64,000 bases of DNA from Streptomyces rhizosphaerihabitans (GCF_025399795.1 NZ_JAODTZ010000011.1:1-64000); one strand, 5' to 3'. Shown: positions 9,186 to 20,998, numbered from the stretch's first letter. The notes: a model not told the origin generated them from the sequence alone. Numbers and translations: made by a program.

Positions 9186-10448
9186 ATGTCGGCATTGAGC
9201 AGCAACTGGGACCGTCGATCCGTACTCCGGGCCGCCGCCGGCCTCGCCGCCCTCGGGCCGCTGGCCGCGTGCGGCAGCAACAACGGGCGTTCCGGGGGAG
9301 GGAGTTCGGGCAAGGAGTTGGTCCAGTACTTCCACGCCTACGGGGAGGCGGGCACCGAGCAGGCCATCAAGAAGTACGCGAAGGCCTACGACAAGGCCCA
9401 GGTGACCACGCAGTGGATCACCGGCAGCGACTTCGAGAGCAAGCTGTTCGCCTCGCTGCTCACCAAGAACGCGCCCGACCTCTTCGAGTTCCACCCGCAG
9501 ATCCAGCTCGTCAAGAGCGGCCAGGTGGCGGACCTGAGCGACATCATCGATCCGGTCAAGGACGACTTCAACCCGGCCGACATCGCCTCGCACACGGTCG
9601 ACGGGAAGATATACGGCGTCCGGATGATCGACGACCCGCAGTTCTTCTTCTACCGGCCCTCCCTGCTGGAGAAGGCCGGGGTCAAGGTGCCGACCACCCT
9701 CGACGAACTCGTGGAGGCCGCCGCGAAGTTGACGACCGGCAAGGTCAAGGGCCTGTTCATCGGCAACGACCTGCACGCGGTCATCAACCCGCTGATCTGG
9801 TCGGCCGGCGCCGACACCCTCGATGCCAACAACCAGATCGCCTACCACACCGAGGGGGTCAAGGAGGGTCTGAAGAAGATGCGGGGGCTGTTCACCAGCG
9901 GCCATCTGCTCCTTGACGCCCCGGCCGACTACTGGGACCCGTCGGCGATCAACCAGGGGCTGTGCGCCATCCAGTTCTGCGGTATGTGGGCGATGCCGCA
10001 GATGCAGCAGGCGCTCGGCGACGACATCGGGGTCTTCGCCTTCCCGAAGGTCACCGACTCCGGCAAGCCCTCCGTCTACAACGGCGGCTGGTCGATGTTC
10101 GTCAATGCCAAGGGCAAGAACGTCGACCTGGCCAAGGAGTACGTGAAGTGGCTCTGGATCGACCAGAAGAAGTACCAGGAGGACTGGTCGCTGTCGTACG
10201 GCTTCCACATCCCGCCGCGTTCCTCGCTCGCCGCGTCCGCCACCAAGCTCAAGTCGGACCTGCCCGCCGAGGGCGTCAAACTCTTCGGTGAGTACGGGCA
10301 CTTCGACAACATCGGCTGGACCCAGTCCATGATCACCGCACTTGAGGACGTCTTCGCCAACTGCGTCCGCAAGGACGGGGACCCGGAGGCCGCGCTCGAC
10401 AAGGCCGACCAGACCGTCAATCGCGAGCTCAAGAAGCTCTTCGGATAG
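9186..10448 (+). CDS. Sugar ABC transporter substrate-binding lipoprotein
   Basis: The protein has 420 residues. The N terminus combines a twin-arginine motif (DRRSVLRAAAG) with a lipobox, LAAC, at C29, so export by Tat followed by lipid anchoring is likely. The mature part is a family 1 extracellular solute-binding protein (FHAYGEAGTEQAIKKYAKAY, then an acidic and aromatic sugar-binding cleft). It is the first gene of a four-gene run with two permeases and a beta-galactosidase, which suggests a galactoside ligand. No ATPase is encoded in the operon; Streptomyces sugar importers often share MsiK encoded elsewhere. Confidence 0.92.
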   Translation: MSALSSNWDRRSVLRAAAGLAALGPLAACGSNNGRSGGGSSGKELVQYFHAYGEAGTEQAIKKYAKAYDKAQVTTQWITGSDFESKLFASLLTKNAPDLFEFHPQIQLVKSGQVADLSDIIDPVKDDFNPADIASHTVDGKIYGVRMIDDPQFFFYRPSLLEKAGVKVPTTLDELVEAAAKLTTGKVKGLFIGNDLHAVINPLIWSAGADTLDANNQIAYHTEGVKEGLKKMRGLFTSGHLLLDAPADYWDPSAINQGLCAIQFCGMWAMPQMQQALGDDIGVFAFPKVTDSGKPSVYNGGWSMFVNAKGKNVDLAKEYVKWLWIDQKKYQEDWSLSYGFHIPPRSSLAASATKLKSDLPAEGVKLFGEYGHFDNIGWTQSMITALEDVFANCVRKDGDPEAALDKADQTVNRELKKLFG

Positions 10449-10468
10449 ACCGACGGACGGGCCCCGAC

Positions 10469-11434
10469 ATGTCGACCACCACCTCTCGCGGTGTCTCGCA
10501 CCCCGCCCCGGCCAAGGCCGCCTCGGCCCGGCCGCGGCGGGGGCTGCGAGGCGGCGCCACCTTCAACTTCTGGCTCTTCACCGGCCCCTTCCTCATCGGC
10601 CTGCTGGTCTTCGTGTACGTGCCGATCGGCTGGAGCCTGTGGCTGAGCTTCTTCGAGGCGCGCTTCACGGTCACCCCGGACAAGTTCGTCGGCTTCGACA
10701 ACTACCGGCAGATGCTGGAGAACAGCAACTTCACCGGGTCGCTGGTGACGTTCACCGTCTTCGCCGCCTTCATCGTGCCGCTCACCTGGGCACTCTCGCT
10801 CGGCCTCGCTCTGCTGGTGAACCGGCTGCGGTTCATGCGGGCGTTCTTCCGCTCGGTGTTCTTCCTGCCGACCGCGTGCAGCTACGTCGCCGCCTCGCTG
10901 ATCTGGAAGATGTCCATCTTCAGCGGGGTCCGCTTCGGTCTGATGAACACCGTCCTCGGCTGGTTCGGGGTCGAGAACATCGCCTGGCTGGCCAACCCGG
11001 ATCCGCCCTGGTACTGGCTGGTCATCGTGAGTGCCCGGCTGTGGCTCCAGGCCGGCTTCTACATGATCCTCTTCCTGGCCGCCCTGCAGAACATCCCGCC
11101 CGAGCTGTACGAGGCCGCCGCGATCGACGGTGCCGGGCCGGGCTGGCAGACCTTCCGTCACATCACCCTGCCGCAGTTGCGCGCCACCTCGACGGCCGTG
11201 ATCCTGCTGCTCCTCGTGGCCGCCTACCAGGCCTTCGACGAGTTCTTCAACCTGCTCTCGAAGACCACCTGGGGCCGTCCGCCGCTCGTCGAGCTGTACT
11301 ACACGGCCCTGGGCCAGGCCCAGGACTACGGCGCGGGCAGCGCGGGCGCGGTCATCCTCACCCTGCTGATCTGCATGGTGACGCTGCTCCAGGGCAAGTT
11401 CATGGGATTCGGACGCGGGGAGGAGGCCGAGTGA
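10469..11434 (+). CDS. Sugar ABC transporter permease (MalF-type)
   Basis: The 321-residue inner-membrane protein has about six transmembrane helices, beginning with WLFTGPFLIGLLVFVYV. The ATPase-contact EAA loop reads YEAAAIDGAGPGWQTFRHIT. The gene starts 20 bp after the binding-protein gene and its stop overlaps the start of the next permease in a GTGA junction, indicating translational coupling. Confidence 0.93.
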   Translation: MSTTTSRGVSHPAPAKAASARPRRGLRGGATFNFWLFTGPFLIGLLVFVYVPIGWSLWLSFFEARFTVTPDKFVGFDNYRQMLENSNFTGSLVTFTVFAAFIVPLTWALSLGLALLVNRLRFMRAFFRSVFFLPTACSYVAASLIWKMSIFSGVRFGLMNTVLGWFGVENIAWLANPDPPWYWLVIVSARLWLQAGFYMILFLAALQNIPPELYEAAAIDGAGPGWQTFRHITLPQLRATSTAVILLLLVAAYQAFDEFFNLLSKTTWGRPPLVELYYTALGQAQDYGAGSAGAVILTLLICMVTLLQGKFMGFGRGEEAE

Positions 11435-12321
11435 CCGCCGTCATGCCGGACCGCAAGGCCCACGCCGCCGCGCCGCGGAAGCGCCGTCGGGACCGGGGCG
11501 GTGTCCTCGGCAGCACCGGCCTGTACGTCGCCACCGGCGTCGCCGGTCTGCTGTTCCTCGTCCCCTTCTATCTGCTCGTGCGCAACTCCCTGTCGACCGA
11601 CGCCGAAATCACCGGTGAGAACTGGCAGTTCTTCCCCACCGACCTCAAGTGGGGCAACATCGGCGAGCTGTTCGACGACCCGACCGTCCCCTTCGCGCGC
11701 TCCCTGTGGAACTCCGCCGTCGTCGGAGTGCTGCACACCCTCGGCACCCTGCTGGTCTGCTCGCTCGCCGGCTACGGCCTCGCGCGGATCCCGTACAAGC
11801 ATGCTAACAAGGTCTTCTACGGGGTGCTGGTCACCCTGATGGTCCCCTCCGCCGTGACCTTCGTACCGAGCTTCGTGCTCGTCTCGTCGCTGGGCTGGGT
11901 GGACAGTCTTCGCGGACTCATCATTCCGGGGCTTTTCAGCGGTTTCACGTGCTTCCTCTTCCGGCAGTACTTCTTGGGGTTCCCGAAGGAGCTGGAGGAA
12001 GCGGCGCGCATGGACGGGCTCGGCTACTGGGGCGCGTACTGGCGCATCGTCGTGCCCAACTCGCTGAACTTCTTCGCCGCGATCGCGACCATCACGTTCA
12101 TCAGCGGCTGGAACGCCTTCCTGTGGCCGCTGGTCATCGGCCAGAACCCCGACGCCTGGACGGTCCAGGTCGCCCTGTCCTCGTACATGACGAACCAGAC
12201 CGTCAACTTCCATCTGATCTTCATGGCCACGGCCATTTCCATCCTGCCCCTGGTGTTCGTGTTCCTCTTCCTCCAGCGCTGGCTGGTCCAGGGAATCGCG
12301 CAGACCGGCATCAAGGGCTGA
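11431..12321 (+). CDS. Sugar ABC transporter permease (MalG-type)
   Basis: The protein has 296 residues. The GTG start at 11431 overlaps the upstream stop codon and is preceded by GGGGAGGAGG. It has six predicted membrane helices, the first being VAGLLFLVPFYLLV, and the EAA motif EEAARMDGLGYWGAYWRIVV. It pairs with the MalF-type subunit to form the channel. The basic N terminus RKRRRDRGG is cytoplasmic by the positive-inside rule. Confidence 0.93.
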   Translation: MTAVMPDRKAHAAAPRKRRRDRGGVLGSTGLYVATGVAGLLFLVPFYLLVRNSLSTDAEITGENWQFFPTDLKWGNIGELFDDPTVPFARSLWNSAVVGVLHTLGTLLVCSLAGYGLARIPYKHANKVFYGVLVTLMVPSAVTFVPSFVLVSSLGWVDSLRGLIIPGLFSGFTCFLFRQYFLGFPKELEEAARMDGLGYWGAYWRIVVPNSLNFFAAIATITFISGWNAFLWPLVIGQNPDAWTVQVALSSYMTNQTVNFHLIFMATAISILPLVFVFLFLQRWLVQGIAQTGIKG

Positions 12322-15264
<2,943 letters not shown>

Positions 15265-15281
15265 CATCCGCGTACCGAGCG

Positions 15282-15336
15282 CGGCCGGACGGCTCCTCGG
15301 CCGTCCGGCCGCGAGGTCATGTGACCTCGCGGCCGG
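15282..15336. terminator. Two overlapping hairpins between convergent genes
   Basis: A 13-bp perfect stem (15282-15294 with 15301-15313) overlaps a 14-bp perfect stem (15307-15320 with 15323-15336), sharing CGGCCGC. Only one can form at a time. The position between the convergent beta-galactosidase and the 236-residue protein fits a bidirectional terminator. Confidence 0.75.
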
Positions 15337-15369
15337 CCCGTCGTCCCGTCTCCGCGCCGGCCGTCGGGC

Positions 15370-16080
15370 TCAGTGGTCGGCGCAGCAGGGTGTCGGGTCC
15401 GGCACCTCGAAGGGGACCAGGGTGCCGCCCGCGGCCGGCATCGCCGCGAGGACCAGGCGACCCTCGCTCCACTGGGGACGTACGTGGTCGCGGGTGACCA
15501 ACTGCCGCTCCGGATCCGTGCCTTCGGGCGAGCCGAGCACGGCGACCTGTTCCACCGCGGAGACTTCAAGCAGCCGTGCGACGGTCAGGACGCCGGTGAG
15601 CGCGTCCGCCCCCGGGTACAGGACGGCTCGGCCCCCCGAGCGCGCCGTGTGCTCGGCGGCGGCGTGGGCGGCACCGGCCGCGAGCTCGTCGGGCCCGTGC
15701 CGCTCATCACCGAACGCGACACCCAGGAGGGGAGCGGGGCCGGCGTCGGGAATGGTTCCCGCCCCGCCGCCCCCGCCCTCCCCCTCAATGGCAATGACAC
15801 CGGCACCGGCACCGGCACCGGCACCGAGGATGGAGCGGGTGCCGGATCCGCCGGACCCGTTCTCCGTGAGCCGGCTCCAGGCCGCTCGGGCCGCGCGCTC
15901 CGACGGCACGGCGAAGGACAGCGCCGTGTGCGGCCGCCGTCCGTCCCGTACGTGATGCGTGCAGCCCAACACGTCGTCCCGCAGGCCGAGTTCGACGGCG
16001 AGCGCTCGCAGCAGGTGGTCGGCCTCCCGCAGGGCTCCCGTATGACCGGTGTCGACTGCGAGGACGTACCACTCGCTCAC
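15370..16080 (-). CDS. Unrecognised protein translationally coupled to the PHP gene
   Basis: The protein has 236 residues. Its GTG start overlaps the stop of the upstream PHP-domain gene, so the two are almost certainly co-translated. It begins SEWYVLAVDTGHTGALREAD. A Gly/Ala/Glu-rich insertion (GAGAGAGAGVIAIEGEGGG) interrupts it near the middle and is encoded by short GGCACC repeats at about 15798-15827. The C terminus ends DPTPCCADH, a possible metal ligand group. No signal peptide or membrane helix is seen. I do not recognise a family; the coupling suggests a function linked to the phosphoesterase. Confidence 0.75.
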   Translation of the reverse strand: MSEWYVLAVDTGHTGALREADHLLRALAVELGLRDDVLGCTHHVRDGRRPHTALSFAVPSERAARAAWSRLTENGSGGSGTRSILGAGAGAGAGVIAIEGEGGGGGAGTIPDAGPAPLLGVAFGDERHGPDELAAGAAHAAAEHTARSGGRAVLYPGADALTGVLTVARLLEVSAVEQVAVLGSPEGTDPERQLVTRDHVRPQWSEGRLVLAAMPAAGGTLVPFEVPDPTPCCADH

Positions 16081-17786
16081 GACGGGAGGACCCACACCGG
16101 GTTGGAGTAGAACCACAGGTCCTTCCACGGGTCGGCGTCGCCGACGGCGTCCACGGCCGGACCCACCGGGTCGACCGCCGCACCCATCAGGCCGACGGCG
16201 GAACGGTTGCCGTCGGTGCCGCGCAGACGGACGTACACGGGGCGGTCGACGGCTCCGAGGTCGTAGGTGAGGCGGACCGTGCCGGCCGACTTGTTCACCT
16301 CGTAGGACTTGGCGACCCGCGCGGTGGGAGCGGTGAGCATGTCCCGGTCCGCGGCCGCGCCCGTCACATCGCCCTGGATGACGTCGACGCGCGCCAACTT
16401 CGGCAGGAAGCCTGCCCAGTTGGGACCGCCGGCCAGTCCCAGGTCGACGGTGAGCGTGACCCGGGTGCCCTTGCGTACGTGCAGCGCGCCGCCGAGGGTG
16501 GCCCAGCGTCCGCCGCCCGAGACCCGGGCGTCGAGACCGCTGAGGAGCTGCCCGTGGTCGACCCACACACGTCCGGCGCGGATGCCGTCCATCACGGCGG
16601 CGTACGAGAATCCGTCGGCGCCGACGTGCGTACGGCTGTACTGGCCGGGCCAGTAGTCGCCCTGCGTGAGGTCGATCCTGCCGCCGTAGACCGGGTCGGT
16701 GTGCCTGCCGTTGGCGGTGAAGTCGCTGTCCGGTCCGCCGCGGACGGCGGTGTCCGTGTAGACCTGGTGGGAGTCGGAGTTGGCGGTGATCCACCAGGGC
16801 TTGCCCTCGGCGAGGAGGCTGTCCCACAGTCCGCCGACGGTGGCGGTCATCCAGTCGAAGCCGCCCCAGGTGCGGTAGCTCTCCAGCGGGTACCCGGCGA
16901 AGGAGTTGGCGCTCGGGCTGTTGTCGTACAGACCGCGCGCCACGCCCATGCCGTACGTCTTCTCGATGCCGCCGCCCTGGTGGCCCGGCGCACCCTCGAA
17001 GCCGACGGCGATCTGGTGGGACGCGGGGGTCGCGTCACGCCAGGCGCGGATCTCGTGCGGGGAGTCGAGTCCTTTGCGGGCGGGGTGGTTGGCCAGCATC
17101 AGGATGTCCTTGACGCGGCGCCGCTGGACCTGCTCGGCAAGGAAGTTGAGGCCCGCGATGGCGAGCGCCTCGTTGGCGGGCGTCGAGTCGGAGGCGTTCT
17201 TGACGCTGCCGTCGTAGTCGGTCTCGAACTGCTTGAGGACCGCGACCTCGTTGCGGCCCGGATGGACGAAGACGGTGCCGTGCTCGGCGGCCGGGATGTT
17301 CCACTCCAGACCCTGGAAGACGAGGGTGTCCTCATAGGCGTCCCGGGCCTCCCGGATGTCCGGGTTGACCTTGTCCACGCCGATCTTGGCGTGCGTCTCG
17401 CTGCCGTGGTCGGTGATGACCATCCAGTCCAGGCCGTGCGCGGCACCCTGCCGGACCTGGTCGCCGACGCGGTACTTGCCGTCACTGCTGTACTGGGTGT
17501 GGATGTGGTGGTCGCCGGCCAGCCACAGGAAGCCGTTCCTCCGCCTGCCGCCCGTGGAGGCGTACGCGGGGGTGGCGGCCCCCTGCGCGAGGACGCCGCC
17601 GGCCGCGAGGCCCGCGCCGAGCAGTCCCGCGCGGCGCAGCAGCGAGCGGCGCGACTGCTGCTCGGGGGTGAGGGCCTCGTCGGGCACGGAGGTGTCGAAG
17701 GCGGCGGGCAGCGGGGCGCCCGTGTCCTCGTGGCCGTGCTGGTGGTGATGGTGATGCCCGTGCTCGTGTCCGTGCGTGTGCCCCAT
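16077..17786 (-). CDS. Tat-exported PHP-domain metallophosphoesterase with His-rich N terminus
   Basis: The protein has 569 residues, starting at an ATG with GGAGG 6 bp upstream. The first 20 residues are a histidine cluster (MGHTHGHEHGHHHHHQHGHE). Then comes a twin-arginine signal (QSRRSLLRRAGLLGAGLAAG) ending near AYASTGG. The PHP metal motifs are DHHIHTQYSSDG and WMVITDHGSE, with further histidines in LMLANHPARKG and SDSHQVYTD. PHP proteins are di- or trinuclear metal phosphoesterases. Here it would act outside the membrane; the substrate is unknown. The His-rich leader before the signal is unusual and may bind zinc or nickel before export. Confidence 0.85.
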   Translation of the reverse strand: MGHTHGHEHGHHHHHQHGHEDTGAPLPAAFDTSVPDEALTPEQQSRRSLLRRAGLLGAGLAAGGVLAQGAATPAYASTGGRRRNGFLWLAGDHHIHTQYSSDGKYRVGDQVRQGAAHGLDWMVITDHGSETHAKIGVDKVNPDIREARDAYEDTLVFQGLEWNIPAAEHGTVFVHPGRNEVAVLKQFETDYDGSVKNASDSTPANEALAIAGLNFLAEQVQRRRVKDILMLANHPARKGLDSPHEIRAWRDATPASHQIAVGFEGAPGHQGGGIEKTYGMGVARGLYDNSPSANSFAGYPLESYRTWGGFDWMTATVGGLWDSLLAEGKPWWITANSDSHQVYTDTAVRGGPDSDFTANGRHTDPVYGGRIDLTQGDYWPGQYSRTHVGADGFSYAAVMDGIRAGRVWVDHGQLLSGLDARVSGGGRWATLGGALHVRKGTRVTLTVDLGLAGGPNWAGFLPKLARVDVIQGDVTGAAADRDMLTAPTARVAKSYEVNKSAGTVRLTYDLGAVDRPVYVRLRGTDGNRSAVGLMGAAVDPVGPAVDAVGDADPWKDLWFYSNPVWVLPS

Positions 17787-18033
17787 GACCGCCTCCTGAA
17801 TCCCGCCCCGCCCCTGCGGGCGCGTCATGAGGACATTCGACGCGGAGCATGAACGGCGGGCGGCGCCCTCGTGTTCGCCGGGCGACCTGGATCGGTCAAC
17901 TGCCCTTATCTAAAAGCCTGTTGGCATTCCGGATGTCCGTTGCGTCAGGACTTCCGTGGAGTTGGCGGTCCGCCGGCACTAGGGTTCCGCCTGGGTTCCC
18001 TAGGAAATACTCTGTGGCGAAAAGGTGGTCCTG
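17787..18033. promoter_or_regulatory. Divergent promoter region with CTAGGG/CCCTAG inverted repeat
   Basis: This spacer separates the PHP gene from the TetR gene. CTAGGG (17979-17984) and CCCTAG (17998-18003) form an inverted repeat 31 bp before the TetR start, a typical place for an autoregulatory operator. The spacer is less GC-rich than its surroundings (CTTATCTAAAAGCC near 17905). Confidence 0.4.
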
Positions 18034-18621
18034 ATGGCTCGTGCCGGGCTCACGACCGAGCGGGTCGTGCTGGCCGCGGCCGATCTCGCGGACGAGATCG
18101 GCTTCGAGAACGTCACCGTGGCGGCGCTGGCCCGGCAGTTCGGGGTCAAGGACGCGAGCCTGTACGCGCATGTGAAGAACGTGCGGGAGCTGCGCGAGCG
18201 CATCGCACTGCTCGCGTCCGGCGAGATGATCGACCGGATCGCCGGCGCCGTGGCCGGACGGGCCGGCAAGGACGCGCTCGTCGCCTTCGCCGATGCCTAT
18301 CGGGCGTACGCGCTGGAGCGGCCCGGTCGCTACCGGGCCACCCACACCCAGCTCGACCCGGCCCTCGTCGCCGGGACGACGATCTACCACCGCACCACCG
18401 AGGTCACCTACGGCATGCTCCGTGCCTACGGGCTGTCCGAGCCCGATCTGACCGACGCCGTACGTCTGTTGCGCAGCACCTTCCACGGCTACTGCAGCCT
18501 CGAGGCCATCGGCGGGTTCGGCGCCCCCCGTGACGTACGGACGTCGTGGCGGCACGCGCTGGACGCGCTGCACGTGGCCCTGGAGAACTGGCCCCGCGCC
18601 GAGGACGGGAACCAGGCCTGA
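18034..18621 (+). CDS. TetR-family transcriptional regulator
   Basis: The protein has 195 residues. Residues 5-50 are a TetR N-terminal HTH (VLAAADLADEIGFENVTVAALARQFGV, with KDASLYAHVKNVRELRE). The C-terminal part is the ligand/dimer domain of the TetR_C_33 kind (YHRTTEVTYGMLRAYGLSE). An ATG at 18034 is preferred over the upstream one because AAAGGTGG precedes it. Divergence from the PHP gene suggests control of that gene and itself. Confidence 0.9.
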   Translation: MARAGLTTERVVLAAADLADEIGFENVTVAALARQFGVKDASLYAHVKNVRELRERIALLASGEMIDRIAGAVAGRAGKDALVAFADAYRAYALERPGRYRATHTQLDPALVAGTTIYHRTTEVTYGMLRAYGLSEPDLTDAVRLLRSTFHGYCSLEAIGGFGAPRDVRTSWRHALDALHVALENWPRAEDGNQA

Positions 18622-18631
18622 CCGACGCCCC

Positions 18632-19102
18632 TCACCCCGTGCCGATGGGCCCGAGGGGGCTGGTCACCGGATTGCTCAGATGCTGGTGGATCACCGAGCT
18701 GTGATGGTCGACGACCTCGGGTCTCTCGCTGAAGCGGTCCAGCAGGAAGGAATGCAGCTGGTCGACGTCCGGGACGGCGACATGGACGAGGAAGTCCTCG
18801 CCGCCCGCGACCACGAAGACCGACAGGACTTCGGGGAGACCGGCGGCGTACCGCTTGAAGCCCTCGATGACCTCGCGGCCGAGCGGCCGTACCCGCACGG
18901 ACAGCAGAGCCTGGACGGGGCGGTTGAGGGCGCGCAGGTCGACGGCCGCGTGATAGCCGGTGATCACACCGCGGTTGCGCAGTGCCCGCACCCGTTCCAG
19001 GCAGGTCGACGGGGCGATGCCGAGCTTGCGGGCCAGTTCCCGGTTGGTCTGCCGAGCATCGCGCTGAAGGTGTTCCACGATCGCCGAATCAAGTTCATCC
19101 AT
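18632..19102 (-). CDS. Lrp/AsnC-family transcriptional regulator
   Basis: The protein has 156 residues. The N-terminal HTH reads MDELDSAIVEHLQRDARQTN, then RELARKLGIAPSTCLERVRA. The C-terminal RAM domain has the expected alternating fold (VQALLSVRVRPL; VLSVFVVAGGEDFLVHVAV). Such proteins sense amino acids and bind DNA as oligomers. The start is the ATG of MDELD. A perfect palindrome lies 40 bp upstream. It is convergent with the TetR gene and divergent from 19244. Confidence 0.92.
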   Translation of the reverse strand: MDELDSAIVEHLQRDARQTNRELARKLGIAPSTCLERVRALRNRGVITGYHAAVDLRALNRPVQALLSVRVRPLGREVIEGFKRYAAGLPEVLSVFVVAGGEDFLVHVAVPDVDQLHSFLLDRFSERPEVVDHHSSVIHQHLSNPVTSPLGPIGTG

Positions 19103-19141
19103 GACCGCCACCCTTCCCAATCCACCGAATTGAATTCGACA

Positions 19142-19156
19142 GATCGTCCGACGATC
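19142..19156. promoter_or_regulatory. Perfect palindrome GATCGTC-C-GACGATC, likely AsnC-type operator
   Basis: The 7-bp arms are perfect with a single-base centre. It lies between the divergent Lrp/AsnC gene and the gene at 19244, consistent with autoregulation by the former. Confidence 0.45.
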
Positions 19157-19243
19157 ACACCTTCTGCCTGCTACCCAGGCCATCACCCGAACCACGTTCC
19201 CGGTCTCGGCGTCATTGTCAGTCCTCGCCTGTACGGTCCGCCC

Positions 19244-19645
19244 ATGACTGAGAGACCGACTGCGAACTGGCTTCACGGCAGAGCCAAGGAAGCGGAAGAG
19301 CTTGCCGCCGGCACCTTGGATCCCGAGTGCGCCTGCATGGCCGCGCTGTTCCCCGATGAACTGCTCAAGGCCACCGACGCGGTCCTCGACACCTTCGAAG
19401 GCGAGGTTCGCCGGCTTGGCGAGGCGGAAGACGAACAGGTCCTCGCCGTGGTGGAACGCGTCGTCCTGGCCCTCAACGCGGTGAACGACGCGCACGGCAG
19501 AGGGGCCTACGAAACCGGCGAGCGAGAGCAGCTGTGCGACTACATCGACCGGTCGCTCACCGAGCACGGCGTAGACATCGTGGCACTGACCGCCCGCCAC
19601 GGACTGGGCCGGTACGAACTCACGGACGAGTGGCGGACCTGGTAG
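19244..19645 (+). CDS. Small conserved protein, possibly DUF5713
   Basis: The soluble acidic protein has 133 residues and starts MTERPTANWLHGRAKEAEE. The C-terminal two thirds (VERVVLALNAVNDAHGRGAY, then EREQLCDYIDRSLTEHGVD, ending ELTDEWRTW) recall the DUF5713 family, whose function is unknown. This is recollection, not a search. No signal or membrane segment is present. It is divergent from the AsnC gene, whose palindrome may control it. Confidence 0.75.
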   Translation: MTERPTANWLHGRAKEAEELAAGTLDPECACMAALFPDELLKATDAVLDTFEGEVRRLGEAEDEQVLAVVERVVLALNAVNDAHGRGAYETGEREQLCDYIDRSLTEHGVDIVALTARHGLGRYELTDEWRTW

Positions 19646-19796
19646 GACCGCTCATCGGTCGGCGGCCTTCAGGCGGCCCGGTGCTTCTCCGGGGTCGAGT
19701 CCGGTGGCGCCACCGGTCCGGAAGCCCTGTTGGAACAGCTCAGCCGTGCGCTGCTGCACCCTCTCACCTCGGACGAGCTGCTGGAACAGCGCGGCG

Positions 19797-20405
19797 TCAG
19801 TGCCGTACGGCCTCACCCGCGTGGACGGCGCGCAGGGCACGTTCGACGGTCTCCCGGTCTTCGCCGACCGGAGCCACGTAGCCGATGACATCGCGCGCGG
19901 CGTCCTCCCCGAGGATTCGGGTGATCACCCACGTGGCGAGATACTGCGAGGCCAGGCAGCCGCCCGCCGTGGCGATGTTCCCCTCGGCGTGGAACGGCGC
20001 GTCCAGCACGGTGACGTTGCGGGCTTCCACGAAGGGCCGGCTCATCATGTCCGTACAGGCGGGCATGCCATCCAGCAGTCCGAGCCGGGCAAGCACCAGC
20101 GCGCCGGAGCACTGCGCACCGATCAGCTGGCGCGAAGGGTCGAGCGGCAGCCTGGAGATCAACCCGTCGTCGGCGACCACCTCTCGCGCCTTCACCCCGC
20201 TGCCGATCAGCACGACGTCGGCCTCGGTCACGAACTCCATCGGGCGCTGTCCGGTCACCTCGACGCCGTTCATGGACGTCACCGTCGGCGTCGGCGTCGT
20301 GATGAAGGCCTCCAGACCGTCCTTTCGGCACCGGTTGATCAGCGCGGAGGCGATGAAGCTGTCGAGCTCGTTGAATCCGTCAAAGGTGACCACGGCTACC
20401 TGCAT
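19797..20405 (-). CDS. DJ-1/PfpI family protein
   Basis: The protein has 202 residues with a class I glutamine amidotransferase-like fold. The nucleophile elbow is LIGAQCSGALVLARLG with C99, and the family's early acidic residue lies in FDGFNELDS. The domain is single and not fused to an AraC HTH, unlike GlxA regulators. Members include chaperone/glyoxalase and isonitrile hydratase-type enzymes; which applies here is open. It has no obvious operon partner. Confidence 0.88.
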   Translation of the reverse strand: MQVAVVTFDGFNELDSFIASALINRCRKDGLEAFITTPTPTVTSMNGVEVTGQRPMEFVTEADVVLIGSGVKAREVVADDGLISRLPLDPSRQLIGAQCSGALVLARLGLLDGMPACTDMMSRPFVEARNVTVLDAPFHAEGNIATAGGCLASQYLATWVITRILGEDAARDVIGYVAPVGEDRETVERALRAVHAGEAVRH

Positions 20406-20519
20406 GGCATCTCCTCGAAAGGCACGGCACAGGAGCGCAGTCTCTCAGGGCGCTGCCCCCAGGTCACAGGCCAATCGGAAGACAGTGGCTCGTCCGGGCA
20501 CAGGTCCGGTGCTCCGCTG

Positions 20520-20921
20520 TCACCGTGCGAGCCGAGCGGCCAGGAACACGGCCGCCACCGAGGGGCGGACCGCGTACGTCGCACCCGCACCCCCCTCAGG
20601 CGCCTCCCACCAGGAGAACGGATAACGTCGTCCACTGTTGCCGTGTGCCTTGCTCATCCCGGACAGCACGCCCGCAACACGGCGTGCCGGATCGACACCG
20701 TTCGGCCCGTCCAATGCCTTGTCCACGAGCTCTGTGCAGTGGATCTCCCGGCCGGGGTTCCGCAGCAGGTACTCGAGCACCTGTAGTGCCTGTGGCGCCA
20801 GCTCGGCAAGGAAGAACTCGGCGCGGGCGAGGTCCTCAGGCCCCCATTGCGGGCCGTGATGCCCCTCTGCGCCGGAGTGATCGACCCAGCGCGGATCGTC
20901 CTCGGTCAAATACACCGTCAC
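20520..20921 (-). CDS. Hypothetical protein, winged-helix-like
   Basis: The protein has 133 residues. The GTG start at 20921 is supported by AGAGAGG upstream. It reads VTVYLTEDDPRWVDHSGAEG, then LEYLLRNPGREIHCTELVDK and RVAGVLSGMSKAHGNSGRRY. The middle resembles a winged-helix module of the kind found next to RNA-polymerase-associated or abortive-infection regulators, but I cannot name the family. It is cytoplasmic by sequence. Confidence 0.65.
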   Translation of the reverse strand: MTVYLTEDDPRWVDHSGAEGHHGPQWGPEDLARAEFFLAELAPQALQVLEYLLRNPGREIHCTELVDKALDGPNGVDPARRVAGVLSGMSKAHGNSGRRYPFSWWEAPEGGAGATYAVRPSVAAVFLAARLAR

Positions 20922-20998
20922 GTGCCCTCTCTCATACCGGCTTCGAGCGCCCGTTGCGGCCCGCCGTCCAGCTCCCGCATCACCGCTCGGACGTCTCG

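Noticed and set aside
19650..19800. Possible gene remnants on both strands between the DUF5713-like and DJ-1 genes
   Set aside because: A plus-strand reading (ALLEQLSRALLHPLTSDELL) is suggestive, but it has no start or homologous family and the interval is only 150 bp.
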